A DNA stretch of 64,000 nt, from assembly GCA_020635655.1 (NCBI GenBank), contig JACJZI010000008.1:124001-188000 (forward strand), given 5' to 3'. The first letter of the stretch is position 1. Each line of letters starts with the position of its first letter. The position numbers and the translations under genes are program-made. Shown piece after piece: positions 41,183 to 48,159 of the stretch. The stretch is from Flavobacteriales bacterium. Lineage in GTDB: Bacteria; Bacteroidota; Bacteroidia; Flavobacteriales_F; PHOS-HE28. The notes beneath the pieces are model-generated. The model saw only the letters and a program-made list of their open reading frames with translations. It was not told the DNA's origin and searched no databases.

Positions 41183-41214
41183 ACGAGCCCCGGCCATCAC
41201 TGACCGGGGCTCGT
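41183..41214 (-). terminator. Terminator of groES-groEL
   Basis: ACGAGCCCCGG and CCGGGGCTCGT form an 11-base stem with a ten-base loop, 22 bases after the groEL stop on the minus strand. The T-run is weak. Confidence 0.7.
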
Positions 41215-41236
41215 ATTCGTTGGGACCGGATGGACC

Positions 41237-42874
41237 TTACATCATGTCCATGCCGCCGCCCATGCCGCCGTGCGGCATCGCGGGGGCCTTCTCTTCCTTC
41301 TCCTCGCTGATCACGCACTCGGTGGTGAGCAGCATGCTGGCGATCGAGGCCGCGTTCTCCAAGGCGATGCGGGTCACCTTCGTCGGATCGATCACACCGG
41401 CGGCGAACAGGTTCTCGTACTCCTCGGTGCGGGCGTTGAACCCGAAGTCGCTCTTTCCCTCGCGCACCTTCTGCACCACGATGCTTCCTTCGATGCCGGC
41501 ATTGGCCACGATCTGGCGGAGGGGCTCCTCCAGAGCGCGGCGCACGATGCCGATACCGGTGGTCTCATCGGTGTTGGCACCTTCGAGCTTCTCCAGCGAC
41601 TTCTGGGCGCGGATGTAGGCCACGCCGCCGCCGGCCACGATGCCTTCCTCCACCGCGGCGCGGGTGGCATGCAGGGCGTCGTCCACGCGGTCCTTCTTCT
41701 CCTTCATCTCCACTTCGGTGGCCGCACCGACATAGAGCACCGCCACGCCACCGGCCAGCTTGGCCAGGCGTTCCTGCAGCTTCTCCTTGTCGTAGTCGCT
41801 CGTGGTGGTCTCGATCTGCGCCTTGATCTGGTTGACGCGGGCGGTGATGTCGGCCTTCTTGCCGGCGCCGTTCACGATCGTGGTGTTGTCCTTGTCGATC
41901 GTGATCTTCTCGGCCTTGCCGAGGTAGCTCAGGTCGGCGTTCTCCAACTTGTAGCCGCGCTCCTCGCTGATCACGGTGCCACCGGTCAGTACGGCGATGT
42001 CCTCGAGCATGGCCTTGCGGCGATCACCGAAGCCGGGGGCTTTCACGGCGGCCACTTTCAGGGCGCCGCGGATCTTGTTCACCACCAGGGTGGCCAGGGC
42101 CTCGCCGTCCACGTCCTCGCTGATGATCAGCAGGGGCTTGCCGGTCTGCGCGCTCTTCTCCAGGATCGGCAGGAGCTCCTTCATGCTGCTGATCTTCTTG
42201 TCGTAGATCAGGATGTAGGGGCTCTCCAGCTCGGCCTCCATCTTGTCGGCGTTGGTCACGAAGTACGGGCTGAGGTAGCCGCGGTCGAACTGCATGCCCT
42301 CCACCACTTCCACGGTGGTGTCGGTGCCTTTCGCTTCCTCCACGGTGATCACGCCCTCCTTTTTGACCTTGCCCATGGCTTCGGCGATCAGCGCGCCGAT
42401 GGTCTCATCGTTGTTGGCGCTGATGGTGGCCACCTGCTTGATCTTGTCGTCGTTGTCGCCGACCGTTTTGCTCATCTTCCTGAGCTCGTCCACCACCGTG
42501 GTCACGGCCTTGTCGATGCCGCGCTTGAGGTCCATCGGATTGGCACCGGCGGCCACGTTCTTCAGGCCGGCGGTCACGATGGCCTGGGCGAGCACGGTGG
42601 CGGTGGTGGTGCCGTCACCCGCCGCGTCGGCGGTCTTGCTGGCCACTTCCTTCACCATCTGGGCGCCCATGTTCTCCACGGGCTCCTTCAGTTCGATCTC
42701 CTTGGCCACGGTCACCCCGTCCTTGGTCACGCTGGGGGCGCCGTATTTCTTGTCGATGATCACGTTGCGGCCCTTCGGTCCGAGGGTCACTTTCACGGCG
42801 TTGGCCAGACTGTCCACGCCCTTCTTCAGGCGATCGCGGGCGTCCAGCTCGAATTGGATGTTCTTGGCTGCCAT
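41237..42874 (-). CDS. groL: Chaperonin GroEL (60 kDa)
   Basis: 545 residues. Full three-domain chaperonin: KNIQFELDARDRLKKGVD start, VTLGPKGRNVIIDK, DGTTTATVLAQAI, SPYFVTNADKMEAELE, KAPGFGDRRKAMLEDIAVLTG, EGIVAGGGVAYI and a GGM-rich C-terminal tail ending GGMGGGMDMM. It folds proteins in the cytoplasm with GroES. It is 35 bases downstream of groES in the same operon. Confidence 0.98.
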   Translation of the reverse strand: MAAKNIQFELDARDRLKKGVDSLANAVKVTLGPKGRNVIIDKKYGAPSVTKDGVTVAKEIELKEPVENMGAQMVKEVASKTADAAGDGTTTATVLAQAIVTAGLKNVAAGANPMDLKRGIDKAVTTVVDELRKMSKTVGDNDDKIKQVATISANNDETIGALIAEAMGKVKKEGVITVEEAKGTDTTVEVVEGMQFDRGYLSPYFVTNADKMEAELESPYILIYDKKISSMKELLPILEKSAQTGKPLLIISEDVDGEALATLVVNKIRGALKVAAVKAPGFGDRRKAMLEDIAVLTGGTVISEERGYKLENADLSYLGKAEKITIDKDNTTIVNGAGKKADITARVNQIKAQIETTTSDYDKEKLQERLAKLAGGVAVLYVGAATEVEMKEKKDRVDDALHATRAAVEEGIVAGGGVAYIRAQKSLEKLEGANTDETTGIGIVRRALEEPLRQIVANAGIEGSIVVQKVREGKSDFGFNARTEEYENLFAAGVIDPTKVTRIALENAASIASMLLTTECVISEEKEEKAPAMPHGGMGGGMDMM

Positions 42875-42909
42875 TGCAGTATCGGTTTTTGGTCTGGAGG
42901 TGAGGTATC

Positions 42910-43203
42910 TTAGTTGAGGACGGCGTAGATATCGCTCTCGCGCATGATCAGGTAGTCCTTGCCGTCGAGGTTCAGCTCGGTTCCGCTGTACTTGCCGTAC
43001 AGGATCTCGTCGCCCACTTTCACGCTGAGCGGTGTCACCTTGCCGTCGTCGGCCACCCGTCCGGTGCCGGCGGCGATCACTTTGCCACGCTGTGGCTTTT
43101 CCTTGGCGGTGTCGGGGATGATGATGCCCCCCTTGGTGGTCTCTTCGGCGGCGGCGGCTTCAACGAGCACGCGGTCCGCCAGCGGTTTCACTTTCGTTGC
43201 CAT
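42910..43203 (-). CDS. groS: Co-chaperonin GroES (10 kDa)
   Basis: 97 residues from ATG 43203; the longer open frame to 43254 is not conserved. GroES motifs: KPLADRVLVE, TKGGIIIPDTAKEKPQRGKV, GDEILYGKYSGTELNLDGKDYLI. It caps GroEL. A sigma-54-like promoter lies 45 bases upstream of the start. No CIRCE element is seen. Confidence 0.97.
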   Translation of the reverse strand: MATKVKPLADRVLVEAAAAEETTKGGIIIPDTAKEKPQRGKVIAAGTGRVADDGKVTPLSVKVGDEILYGKYSGTELNLDGKDYLIMRESDIYAVLN

Positions 43204-43247
43204 TGACGTAGGGATGGTTTTGATGCGGTTTCGATCGTGGCCGCCCC

Positions 43248-43265
43248 CTGTCAAGGGGCATGCCA
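43248..43265 (-). promoter_or_regulatory. Candidate sigma-54 promoter of groES-groEL
   Basis: The minus strand reads TGGCATGCCCCTTGACAG. TGGCAtG-N4-TTG with the GG-N10-G spacing matches the sigma-54 -24/-12 pattern except that the -12 GC is GA. The predicted start is near 43239, 36 bases before groES. No TAnnTTTG-type element is seen in this leader. Confidence 0.45.
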
Positions 43266-43306
43266 GAAGGGGTGGGCTGTCGATCTTGCCCTTGGAAGGG
43301 ATGGGT

Positions 43307-43325
43307 TGTCAGTCAGGCGCTGACA
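43307..43325. promoter_or_regulatory. Inverted repeat TGTCAG-N7-CTGACA, possible operator
   Basis: A six-base inverted repeat with a seven-base spacer between secG and groES, about 100 bases before the groES start. A regulator-binding site is possible. I cannot tell whether it acts on groES or as a weak terminator of secG. Confidence 0.3.
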
Positions 43326-43337
43326 GCTTGTCCGGGG

Positions 43338-43703
43338 CTACTGGGCCGGAGCGGGTTCGCCTGCGTCTGGGACCGTCTGCTCGGTGCCGCTGTCCTCCAC
43401 GTCCTGGTCCACGGCGTTCGGGTCCACATTGCCCGAGGTCACCTGCTCGCTCGGCGTATCCAACTCGTCCACCACCTGCCGGGTGCTGCCTTGGATCGAG
43501 GCCGAGATCAGGCACAGCACGAAAAGGGCGCCGGCCAGGGTCCAGGTCGATTTCTCCAGGAAGTCCGCCGTGCGCTGCACACCACCGATCTGTTGGGCAC
43601 CCGTGAAACCGGCCGCCAGGCCGCCTCCTTTGGGGTTCTGAGCGAGCACGACCAGGGCGAGAAGACCGCAGACGATCAGGATGAGGATCGAGATGGCTAC
43701 CAT
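43338..43703 (-). CDS. secG: Preprotein translocase subunit SecG
   Basis: 121 residues. Two membrane helices (ILILIVCGLLALVVLAQNPKG-type first and LAGALFVLCLISASIQG second) with the SecG motif QNPKGGGLAAGFTG. The C-terminal tail is acidic and poorly conserved. Part of the SecYEG channel. It follows the TPR-like gene by 15 bases and has its own promoter inside that gene's 3' end. Confidence 0.94.
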   Translation of the reverse strand: MVAISILILIVCGLLALVVLAQNPKGGGLAAGFTGAQQIGGVQRTADFLEKSTWTLAGALFVLCLISASIQGSTRQVVDELDTPSEQVTSGNVDPNAVDQDVEDSGTEQTVPDAGEPAPAQ

Positions 43704-43718
43704 GATGAAAGGCTTGTC

Positions 43719-44714
43719 CTACTTGTTCGTCCGGCCTTCCAGCTTTTGAACAAGGGCCGCAAAGTAAGCGCTTTTCGCGGGGTATTTCAACGCCAGCTCC
43801 CGGTAAGTGGCGATGGCCTTGGCATGGTTCCCCTGCTGCTCGTAGATCCGCGCCAGGGTCTCGGTCACCAGGTCCATTCGCTCTTCCAGGCTCCGTTTTG
43901 CCGCCTGTTGCGGGGTGAAGAAAGCCGCGGTAGGTACCGGTTCCGGATGCTGCTGGGCGATGAACCGGTCGATCAGGGACCCGGTGTCCAGGGGTGCTTC
44001 GGGTTCGGCGACAGGTCCGTCCGAAGATGCGGTCCCGGGTGATCGTGTCACCGGTCCGTTCGATCCATCCGAAGGCATCCGGACAGGTTCCGAAAGCCAG
44101 TCGGTGAAGCGCAGCCGGGTGCTCGGAGTGATCGCCTTACCATTGGAACTGGTTTCGTTGGTGCTGGAAGAGGCGGTGGATCCCCCGACGATCGGTCCCG
44201 GAGGGGGTGGCGTACCTGGTGCTTCTTCCACCGGCACCGGGGCATGCTCCGCTCCGGCGGCATCGCCATACGGATGGACCAGCTCGTAGCTGCTGGCCAA
44301 CGCCGCTTCGATGTATTGGCGCTCCAAGGGGTCCTTCGGCGGATCCTCTATTTGTTCTGCGGGCTCGGCAGTGACCGGCACTTCCGCTGCGACCGGGGCA
44401 TCGTTCGGCACGATCGTCATCGGCGCTTCGGGTGCCGGCTTCCCGTCCGGGGCTACCATCCGGGCATCGGAGAACGGTCGTGCCGTGGGACCGATCCGAT
44501 CGAAAAGCACGGCACGCGACGGGATATGGGTGGCGGCGGTGCGGAGTCGCTCGTCGAACAGGACATCCCCCTCGGCGTGCTCACCGACCGCCAGGAGCAG
44601 ATGCGCCCCGCTGAACCAGGGATAGCGCTCGGTGAGCTCCTTCAGACCGGCCAGGTCCTCGAGGGCCACCTTGCCGGGTTCTTCCAGGATCCGTGTCAAC
44701 CGTTCGCGGTCCAT
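43719..44714 (-). CDS. Uncharacterised protein of the lptE-secG operon, possible TPR protein
   Basis: 331 residues. N-terminal 75 residues form a compact domain (RLTRILEEPGKVALEDLAG, YPWFSGAHLLLAVGEH); a long Pro/Glu-rich low-complexity middle follows; a single TPR-like helix pair lies at the C-terminus (LVTETLARIYEQQGNHAKAIATYRELALKYPAKS). No signal peptide. Proteins of this shape recur between lptE and secG in Bacteroidota, but their function is unknown. Confidence 0.8.
   Translation of the reverse strand: MDRERLTRILEEPGKVALEDLAGLKELTERYPWFSGAHLLLAVGEHAEGDVLFDERLRTAATHIPSRAVLFDRIGPTARPFSDARMVAPDGKPAPEAPMTIVPNDAPVAAEVPVTAEPAEQIEDPPKDPLERQYIEAALASSYELVHPYGDAAGAEHAPVPVEEAPGTPPPPGPIVGGSTASSSTNETSSNGKAITPSTRLRFTDWLSEPVRMPSDGSNGPVTRSPGTASSDGPVAEPEAPLDTGSLIDRFIAQQHPEPVPTAAFFTPQQAAKRSLEERMDLVTETLARIYEQQGNHAKAIATYRELALKYPAKSAYFAALVQKLEGRTNK
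43760..43767 (-). promoter_or_regulatory. secG promoter element (TTACTTTG)
   Basis: Inside the 3' end of the TPR-like gene, 56 bases before the secG ATG; one mismatch from TAnnTTTG and followed by CGGCCC. Confidence 0.45.
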
Positions 44715-44756
44715 CTCGATCGTTGCGCTTTCGACCTCAGTGTTCCCAACCCTTCA

Positions 44757-45260
44757 TCACCAGTTCCCCAACGTCCGGTCGAAGATATCCTGGGCGAGTT
44801 GATCGCTGATGGTCTGCAACAAGGCATCCTCTACGCTGACCAGGTCCTGGCTGCTGTCGTAATCGGCGAACCGCGACACCGAGAACTGGCCGTTCTTATT
44901 CGGCTCCTTGTTGTTGATGTAAACGACGCCCACGGTGATCGTGAGCCGGTTCATCGCCGCGGTCTCGTTCGCCTGGATCGCCACGGGCTGCACGTCATAG
45001 CCCGTTATCGTGCCTGCATATTCCAGGTCTCCATCCTGTTGGGCGATGTTCAACGGCGTTTGGGCCGAGATCAGGTCCCGCAGTCGCTCGGTGAAGACCT
45101 GTGCGCTGTTCGGCGGCGCCAGCGTGGCGCGGTTCTCGAAGGGGTCGATCGTCACCGTTCGGGCATCCGGTGGAGTGTCCGCTCCGGTGAAGGAATAGTT
45201 GACCTGGCAGGACGTCATCAAGATGCAGCCAAGGATGGCCAAGGCCGATCCCTTTCCCAT
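44757..45260 (-). CDS. lptE: LPS assembly lipoprotein LptE
   Basis: 167 residues from ATG 45260, which gives a short lipoprotein signal (MGKGSALAILGCILMTSC); ATG 45299 gives 13 more residues and is also possible. Lipobox LMTSC is followed by QVNYSFTGADTP, TVTIDPFENRATL, VFTERLRDLISAQTPLN and LEYAGTITGYDVQPV, the LptE/LptD-plug pattern. It helps LptD insert LPS into the outer leaflet. It is preceded by the sigma-54 activator gene and followed by the TPR-like gene. Confidence 0.88.
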   Translation of the reverse strand: MGKGSALAILGCILMTSCQVNYSFTGADTPPDARTVTIDPFENRATLAPPNSAQVFTERLRDLISAQTPLNIAQQDGDLEYAGTITGYDVQPVAIQANETAAMNRLTITVGVVYINNKEPNKNGQFSVSRFADYDSSQDLVSVEDALLQTISDQLAQDIFDRTLGNW

Positions 45261-45355
45261 CGGTCGGGCCTGCCACCGGATCCCGTGTCCCCTGTTCATT
45301 GCTTGTGTGCGGTGGATCGTTCGCTTCCATGCTCCGGTCTCGACCATCACCTAGC

Positions 45356-45390
45356 GACCATTAACCATGAACTATCGAACAATGACCATT
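45356..45390. repeat. Intergenic GACCATT/AACCATG-type repeat tract
   Basis: The plus strand holds GACCATTAACCATGAAC and CGAACAATGACCATT, so GACCATT occurs twice 28 bases apart. Low-complexity repeat between the sigma-54 activator and lptE. Confidence 0.4.
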
Positions 45391-46597
45391 ACTTGATATC
45401 ATACTCCTTGATCTTCCGGTACAGTGTGCGTTCACTGATGCCCAATTCCTGTGCCGCGGCCTTGCGCCGGTTGCGGTGCTTGGTGAGGGCCTTGCGGATC
45501 AATTCCTTTTCCTTCTCCTCCAGGCTCAGCGATTCCTCCACTTCAGTGTGTTCCACGTCCTGCTCCGCGTCGCGTGTCCGCGGCATATGGATCTGCATCG
45601 TGCCGCTCGGCGAGGCCGCATGCGGGATCACCAGTGGCTCCTCGTACACCCGCTGCACCAGGGCCGGGTCCACGGGTTTGTCCTGCATCAGCCCATGCAC
45701 CAGGGCCTTCAGGTCGTTCAGATCGGTCTTCATGTCGAAGAGCACCTTGTACAGCAATTCGCGCTCGTTGATCCCTTCCGTGGCCTTGCCGGCCACCGCG
45801 GGGAGCAGCGAGCCGGCCTCCTCGGGCAGGTACTGCCGCAGGGTGGCGGCGTCGATCTCGCGGTCCTGTTCGATCACGCTGATCTGCTCGGCGATGTTCT
45901 TCAGTTGCCGCACGTTGCCGGGCCAGCGGTAACCCACCAGCAACTGCTGCGCGTCATCGGTCAGTTCCACGGGTGGCATACGGTACCGCTCCGCGGCATC
46001 CTGTGCGAACTTCCGAAAGAGCAGGTGGATGTCCTCCTTGCGCTCGCGCAGGCTGGGCACGTGGATGGGCACGGTGTTGAGCCGGTAGTAGAGGTCCTCC
46101 CGGAAAGTGCCACGCTGCACGGCCTGCAGCATGTCCACGTTGGTGGCGGCCACCACGCGCACGTTGGTCTTTTGCGGTTTGCTGCTGCCCACCCGGATGA
46201 ACTCGCCGGTCTCCAGTACGCGCAACAGGCGGACCTGCGTGGCCAGCGGCAGTTCGCCCACCTCGTCCAGGAAGATCGTGCCCTTGTCCGCCACTTCGAA
46301 GTAGCCCTTGCGGGCCTCGTGCGCACCGGTGAAAGACCCCTTCTCGTGCCCGAACAGTTCACTGTCGATCGTCCCTTCCGGGATGGCACCACAGTTCACG
46401 GCCACGTACGGACCATGCTTGCGCGCGCTGAGGTGGTGGATCACCTGGGGCATCGCCTCCTTCCCGGATCCGCTTTCACCGGTGACCAGCACGGTCAGAT
46501 CCGTGGGTGCCACCTGTGCGGCGATCTCCAGGGCACGGTCGAGGAGCGGCGAGGAACCGATGATGCCGAAGCGCTGTTTGATCGGCTGGACGTTCAT
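45389..46597 (-). CDS. Sigma-54-interacting transcriptional activator without receiver domain
   Basis: 402 residues. Residues about 12-245 form the AAA+ domain: Walker A TGESGSGKEAMP, the GSFTGA loop that contacts sigma-54 (GAFTGA variant) and Walker B GTIFLDEVGEL. The C-terminus has a Fis-type helix-turn-helix (RRKAAAQELGISERTLYRKIKEYDI). There is no receiver, PAS or GAF domain, so it is probably constitutive or controlled by other proteins. The start overlaps miaB by ATGA. Confidence 0.94.
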   Translation of the reverse strand: MNVQPIKQRFGIIGSSPLLDRALEIAAQVAPTDLTVLVTGESGSGKEAMPQVIHHLSARKHGPYVAVNCGAIPEGTIDSELFGHEKGSFTGAHEARKGYFEVADKGTIFLDEVGELPLATQVRLLRVLETGEFIRVGSSKPQKTNVRVVAATNVDMLQAVQRGTFREDLYYRLNTVPIHVPSLRERKEDIHLLFRKFAQDAAERYRMPPVELTDDAQQLLVGYRWPGNVRQLKNIAEQISVIEQDREIDAATLRQYLPEEAGSLLPAVAGKATEGINERELLYKVLFDMKTDLNDLKALVHGLMQDKPVDPALVQRVYEEPLVIPHAASPSGTMQIHMPRTRDAEQDVEHTEVEESLSLEEKEKELIRKALTKHRNRRKAAAQELGISERTLYRKIKEYDIK

Positions 46598-47979
46598 GCG
46601 TGGATCGTGTCTTTCGGTATCGGTGCGGGATGATCGATGCGCACCAGTTCACCCTGCAACGAGCCGCTCGTGGCGCTTCGGATGCGCGCGGTGATCAGAT
46701 CGCCCGGCCGCAGATCGGCATGCCCCGCATTGCATTTCGGAAGGATCACCACCGCGTTCTGCGTGTTGCGTCCGAACAGGTGGTCCGCCGACCGCTTGCT
46801 CACACCTTCGACCAATGTCTCCTGCTCCTTGCCCACGTGCAGCTGGTTCCGGTCCGCGGCATGCCGCATCTGCAGGTCGATCACCTCCTGGAGCCGGCGG
46901 CCTTTCACGTCGTCGGGCACGTCGTCCGCATAGTTGCGGGCGGCGAGGGTACGCGGCCGTTCGCTGTACTTGAACATGTAGGCCATGTCGTAGCGCACTT
47001 CCCGCATGAGGGATAGTGTATCCTGGTGGTCTTCTTCGGTCTCGCCGCAGAATCCCGTGATGATGTCCGTGCTGATCGCCGCATCGGGCATGAAGTGACG
47101 GATCGCAGCGATGCGGTCCAGGTAGCGATCACGGTCGTATCCGCGGTTCATCCGCTGCAGCACGGCGCTGCTTCCGCTTTGCACCGGCAGATGGATGTAG
47201 GAACAGATGTTCGGATGGTGTGCCATCACTTCGAGCACCTTGTCGGTCATGTCCTTGGGATGGCTCGTGCTGAAGCGGATCCGCAGCAGGGGATCCACCT
47301 CCGCCACCATCGCCAGCAGATCGGCGAAATCCGTGGTGCGTCCATCAGCGCCGCTCCAATGGAAACTGTCCACGTTCTGGCCCAGCAGGGTCACCTCCCG
47401 GTAGGCGTTCCGCACCAGGTCCCGGGCTTCGCGGACGATGGTGATGGGTTCACGACTTCGCTCACGACCGCGCGTGAACGGCACCACGCAGAACGCGCAC
47501 ATGTTGTCGCATCCGCGCATGATGCTGATGAAGGCGGTGACACCGTTCGTCTGCAGCCGCACCGGCGCGATGTCCGCATAGGTCTCGTCGCGGCTCAGCA
47601 GCACGTTCACCGCCTTCTGACCGGTCCCGATCTCGTCCAACAATCCCGGCAGGGACCGATAGGCGTCCGGGCCGACCACGAGGTCCACGAGTTGCTTTTT
47701 CTCCAACAGGTCGGCGCGCATGCGTTCGGCCATGCAGCCCAGCACGCCCACCTTCATCTCCGGGTTCTTCCGCTTCAAGTGGGTCAGCCCATCGAGTCGG
47801 TTCAACACGGTCTGCTCCGCCTTGTCGCGAATGCTGCATGTGTTCAGCAGGACAAGGTCTGCTTCCTCGGGCCGCTCGGCGCGTTCATATCCCTCTCTGG
47901 CCAGAATGCTCGCTACGATCTCGCTGTCGCTCAGGTTCATCTGGCAGCCGTAGCTCTCGATATGCACCTTTTTGCCCAA
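46594..47979 (-). CDS. miaB: tRNA-2-methylthio-N6-dimethylallyladenosine synthase MiaB
   Basis: 461 residues from TTG 47979, so that the conserved GKKVHIESYGCQMNLSDSE begins at the start; the frame extends to 48048 but a strong promoter lies inside that extension. N-terminal UPF0004 domain cysteines (YGCQMN, NTCSIRDKAEQ, LGCMAER), radical-SAM CxxxCxxC in RGCDNMCAFCVVPFTRGRERSR, and a C-terminal TRAM domain. It methylthiolates i6A37 in tRNAs. Sigma-54 activator follows by ATGA overlap. Confidence 0.96.
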   Translation of the reverse strand: MGKKVHIESYGCQMNLSDSEIVASILAREGYERAERPEEADLVLLNTCSIRDKAEQTVLNRLDGLTHLKRKNPEMKVGVLGCMAERMRADLLEKKQLVDLVVGPDAYRSLPGLLDEIGTGQKAVNVLLSRDETYADIAPVRLQTNGVTAFISIMRGCDNMCAFCVVPFTRGRERSREPITIVREARDLVRNAYREVTLLGQNVDSFHWSGADGRTTDFADLLAMVAEVDPLLRIRFSTSHPKDMTDKVLEVMAHHPNICSYIHLPVQSGSSAVLQRMNRGYDRDRYLDRIAAIRHFMPDAAISTDIITGFCGETEEDHQDTLSLMREVRYDMAYMFKYSERPRTLAARNYADDVPDDVKGRRLQEVIDLQMRHAADRNQLHVGKEQETLVEGVSKRSADHLFGRNTQNAVVILPKCNAGHADLRPGDLITARIRSATSGSLQGELVRIDHPAPIPKDTIHA

Positions 47980-47998
47980 CTGCTTGCGGAAAGGGCCG

Positions 47999-48006
47999 CA
48001 AAGGTA
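47999..48006 (-). promoter_or_regulatory. miaB promoter element (TACCTTTG)
   Basis: A perfect TAnnTTTG followed by CGGCCC, 19 bases before the proposed TTG start of miaB. Confidence 0.6.
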
Positions 48007-48130
48007 GTGGCAATAGCTGACAAGGTGGCAGTGGCCTTCCTGTCGCACCGGGCTGTTGAAAATTTCCTTCCCCTATGGGGAAGACAATTAATAAGGAAGC
48101 ACAGCCCTCCCTTCCCTCCGGATGTGCCCT

Positions 48131-48138
48131 TTTCTTTG
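48131..48138 (+). promoter_or_regulatory. topA promoter element (TTTCTTTG)
   Basis: One mismatch from TAnnTTTG, 21 bases before the topA ATG. Confidence 0.4.
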
Positions 48139-48159
48139 CCCACCCGTTACGCGTTCCGA

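Noticed and set aside
39294..41318. Long minus-strand open frame opposite atpD-atpC
   Set aside because: atpD and atpC are certain on the plus strand; this is an antisense shadow with no recognisable domain.
43204..43337. CIRCE (HrcA) operator before groES
   Set aside because: No TTAGCACTC-type inverted repeat is present in the leader.
47026..48159. N-terminal extension of the topA frame
   Set aside because: It is antisense to miaB; the conserved topoisomerase N-terminus begins at 48160 after a promoter-like element.
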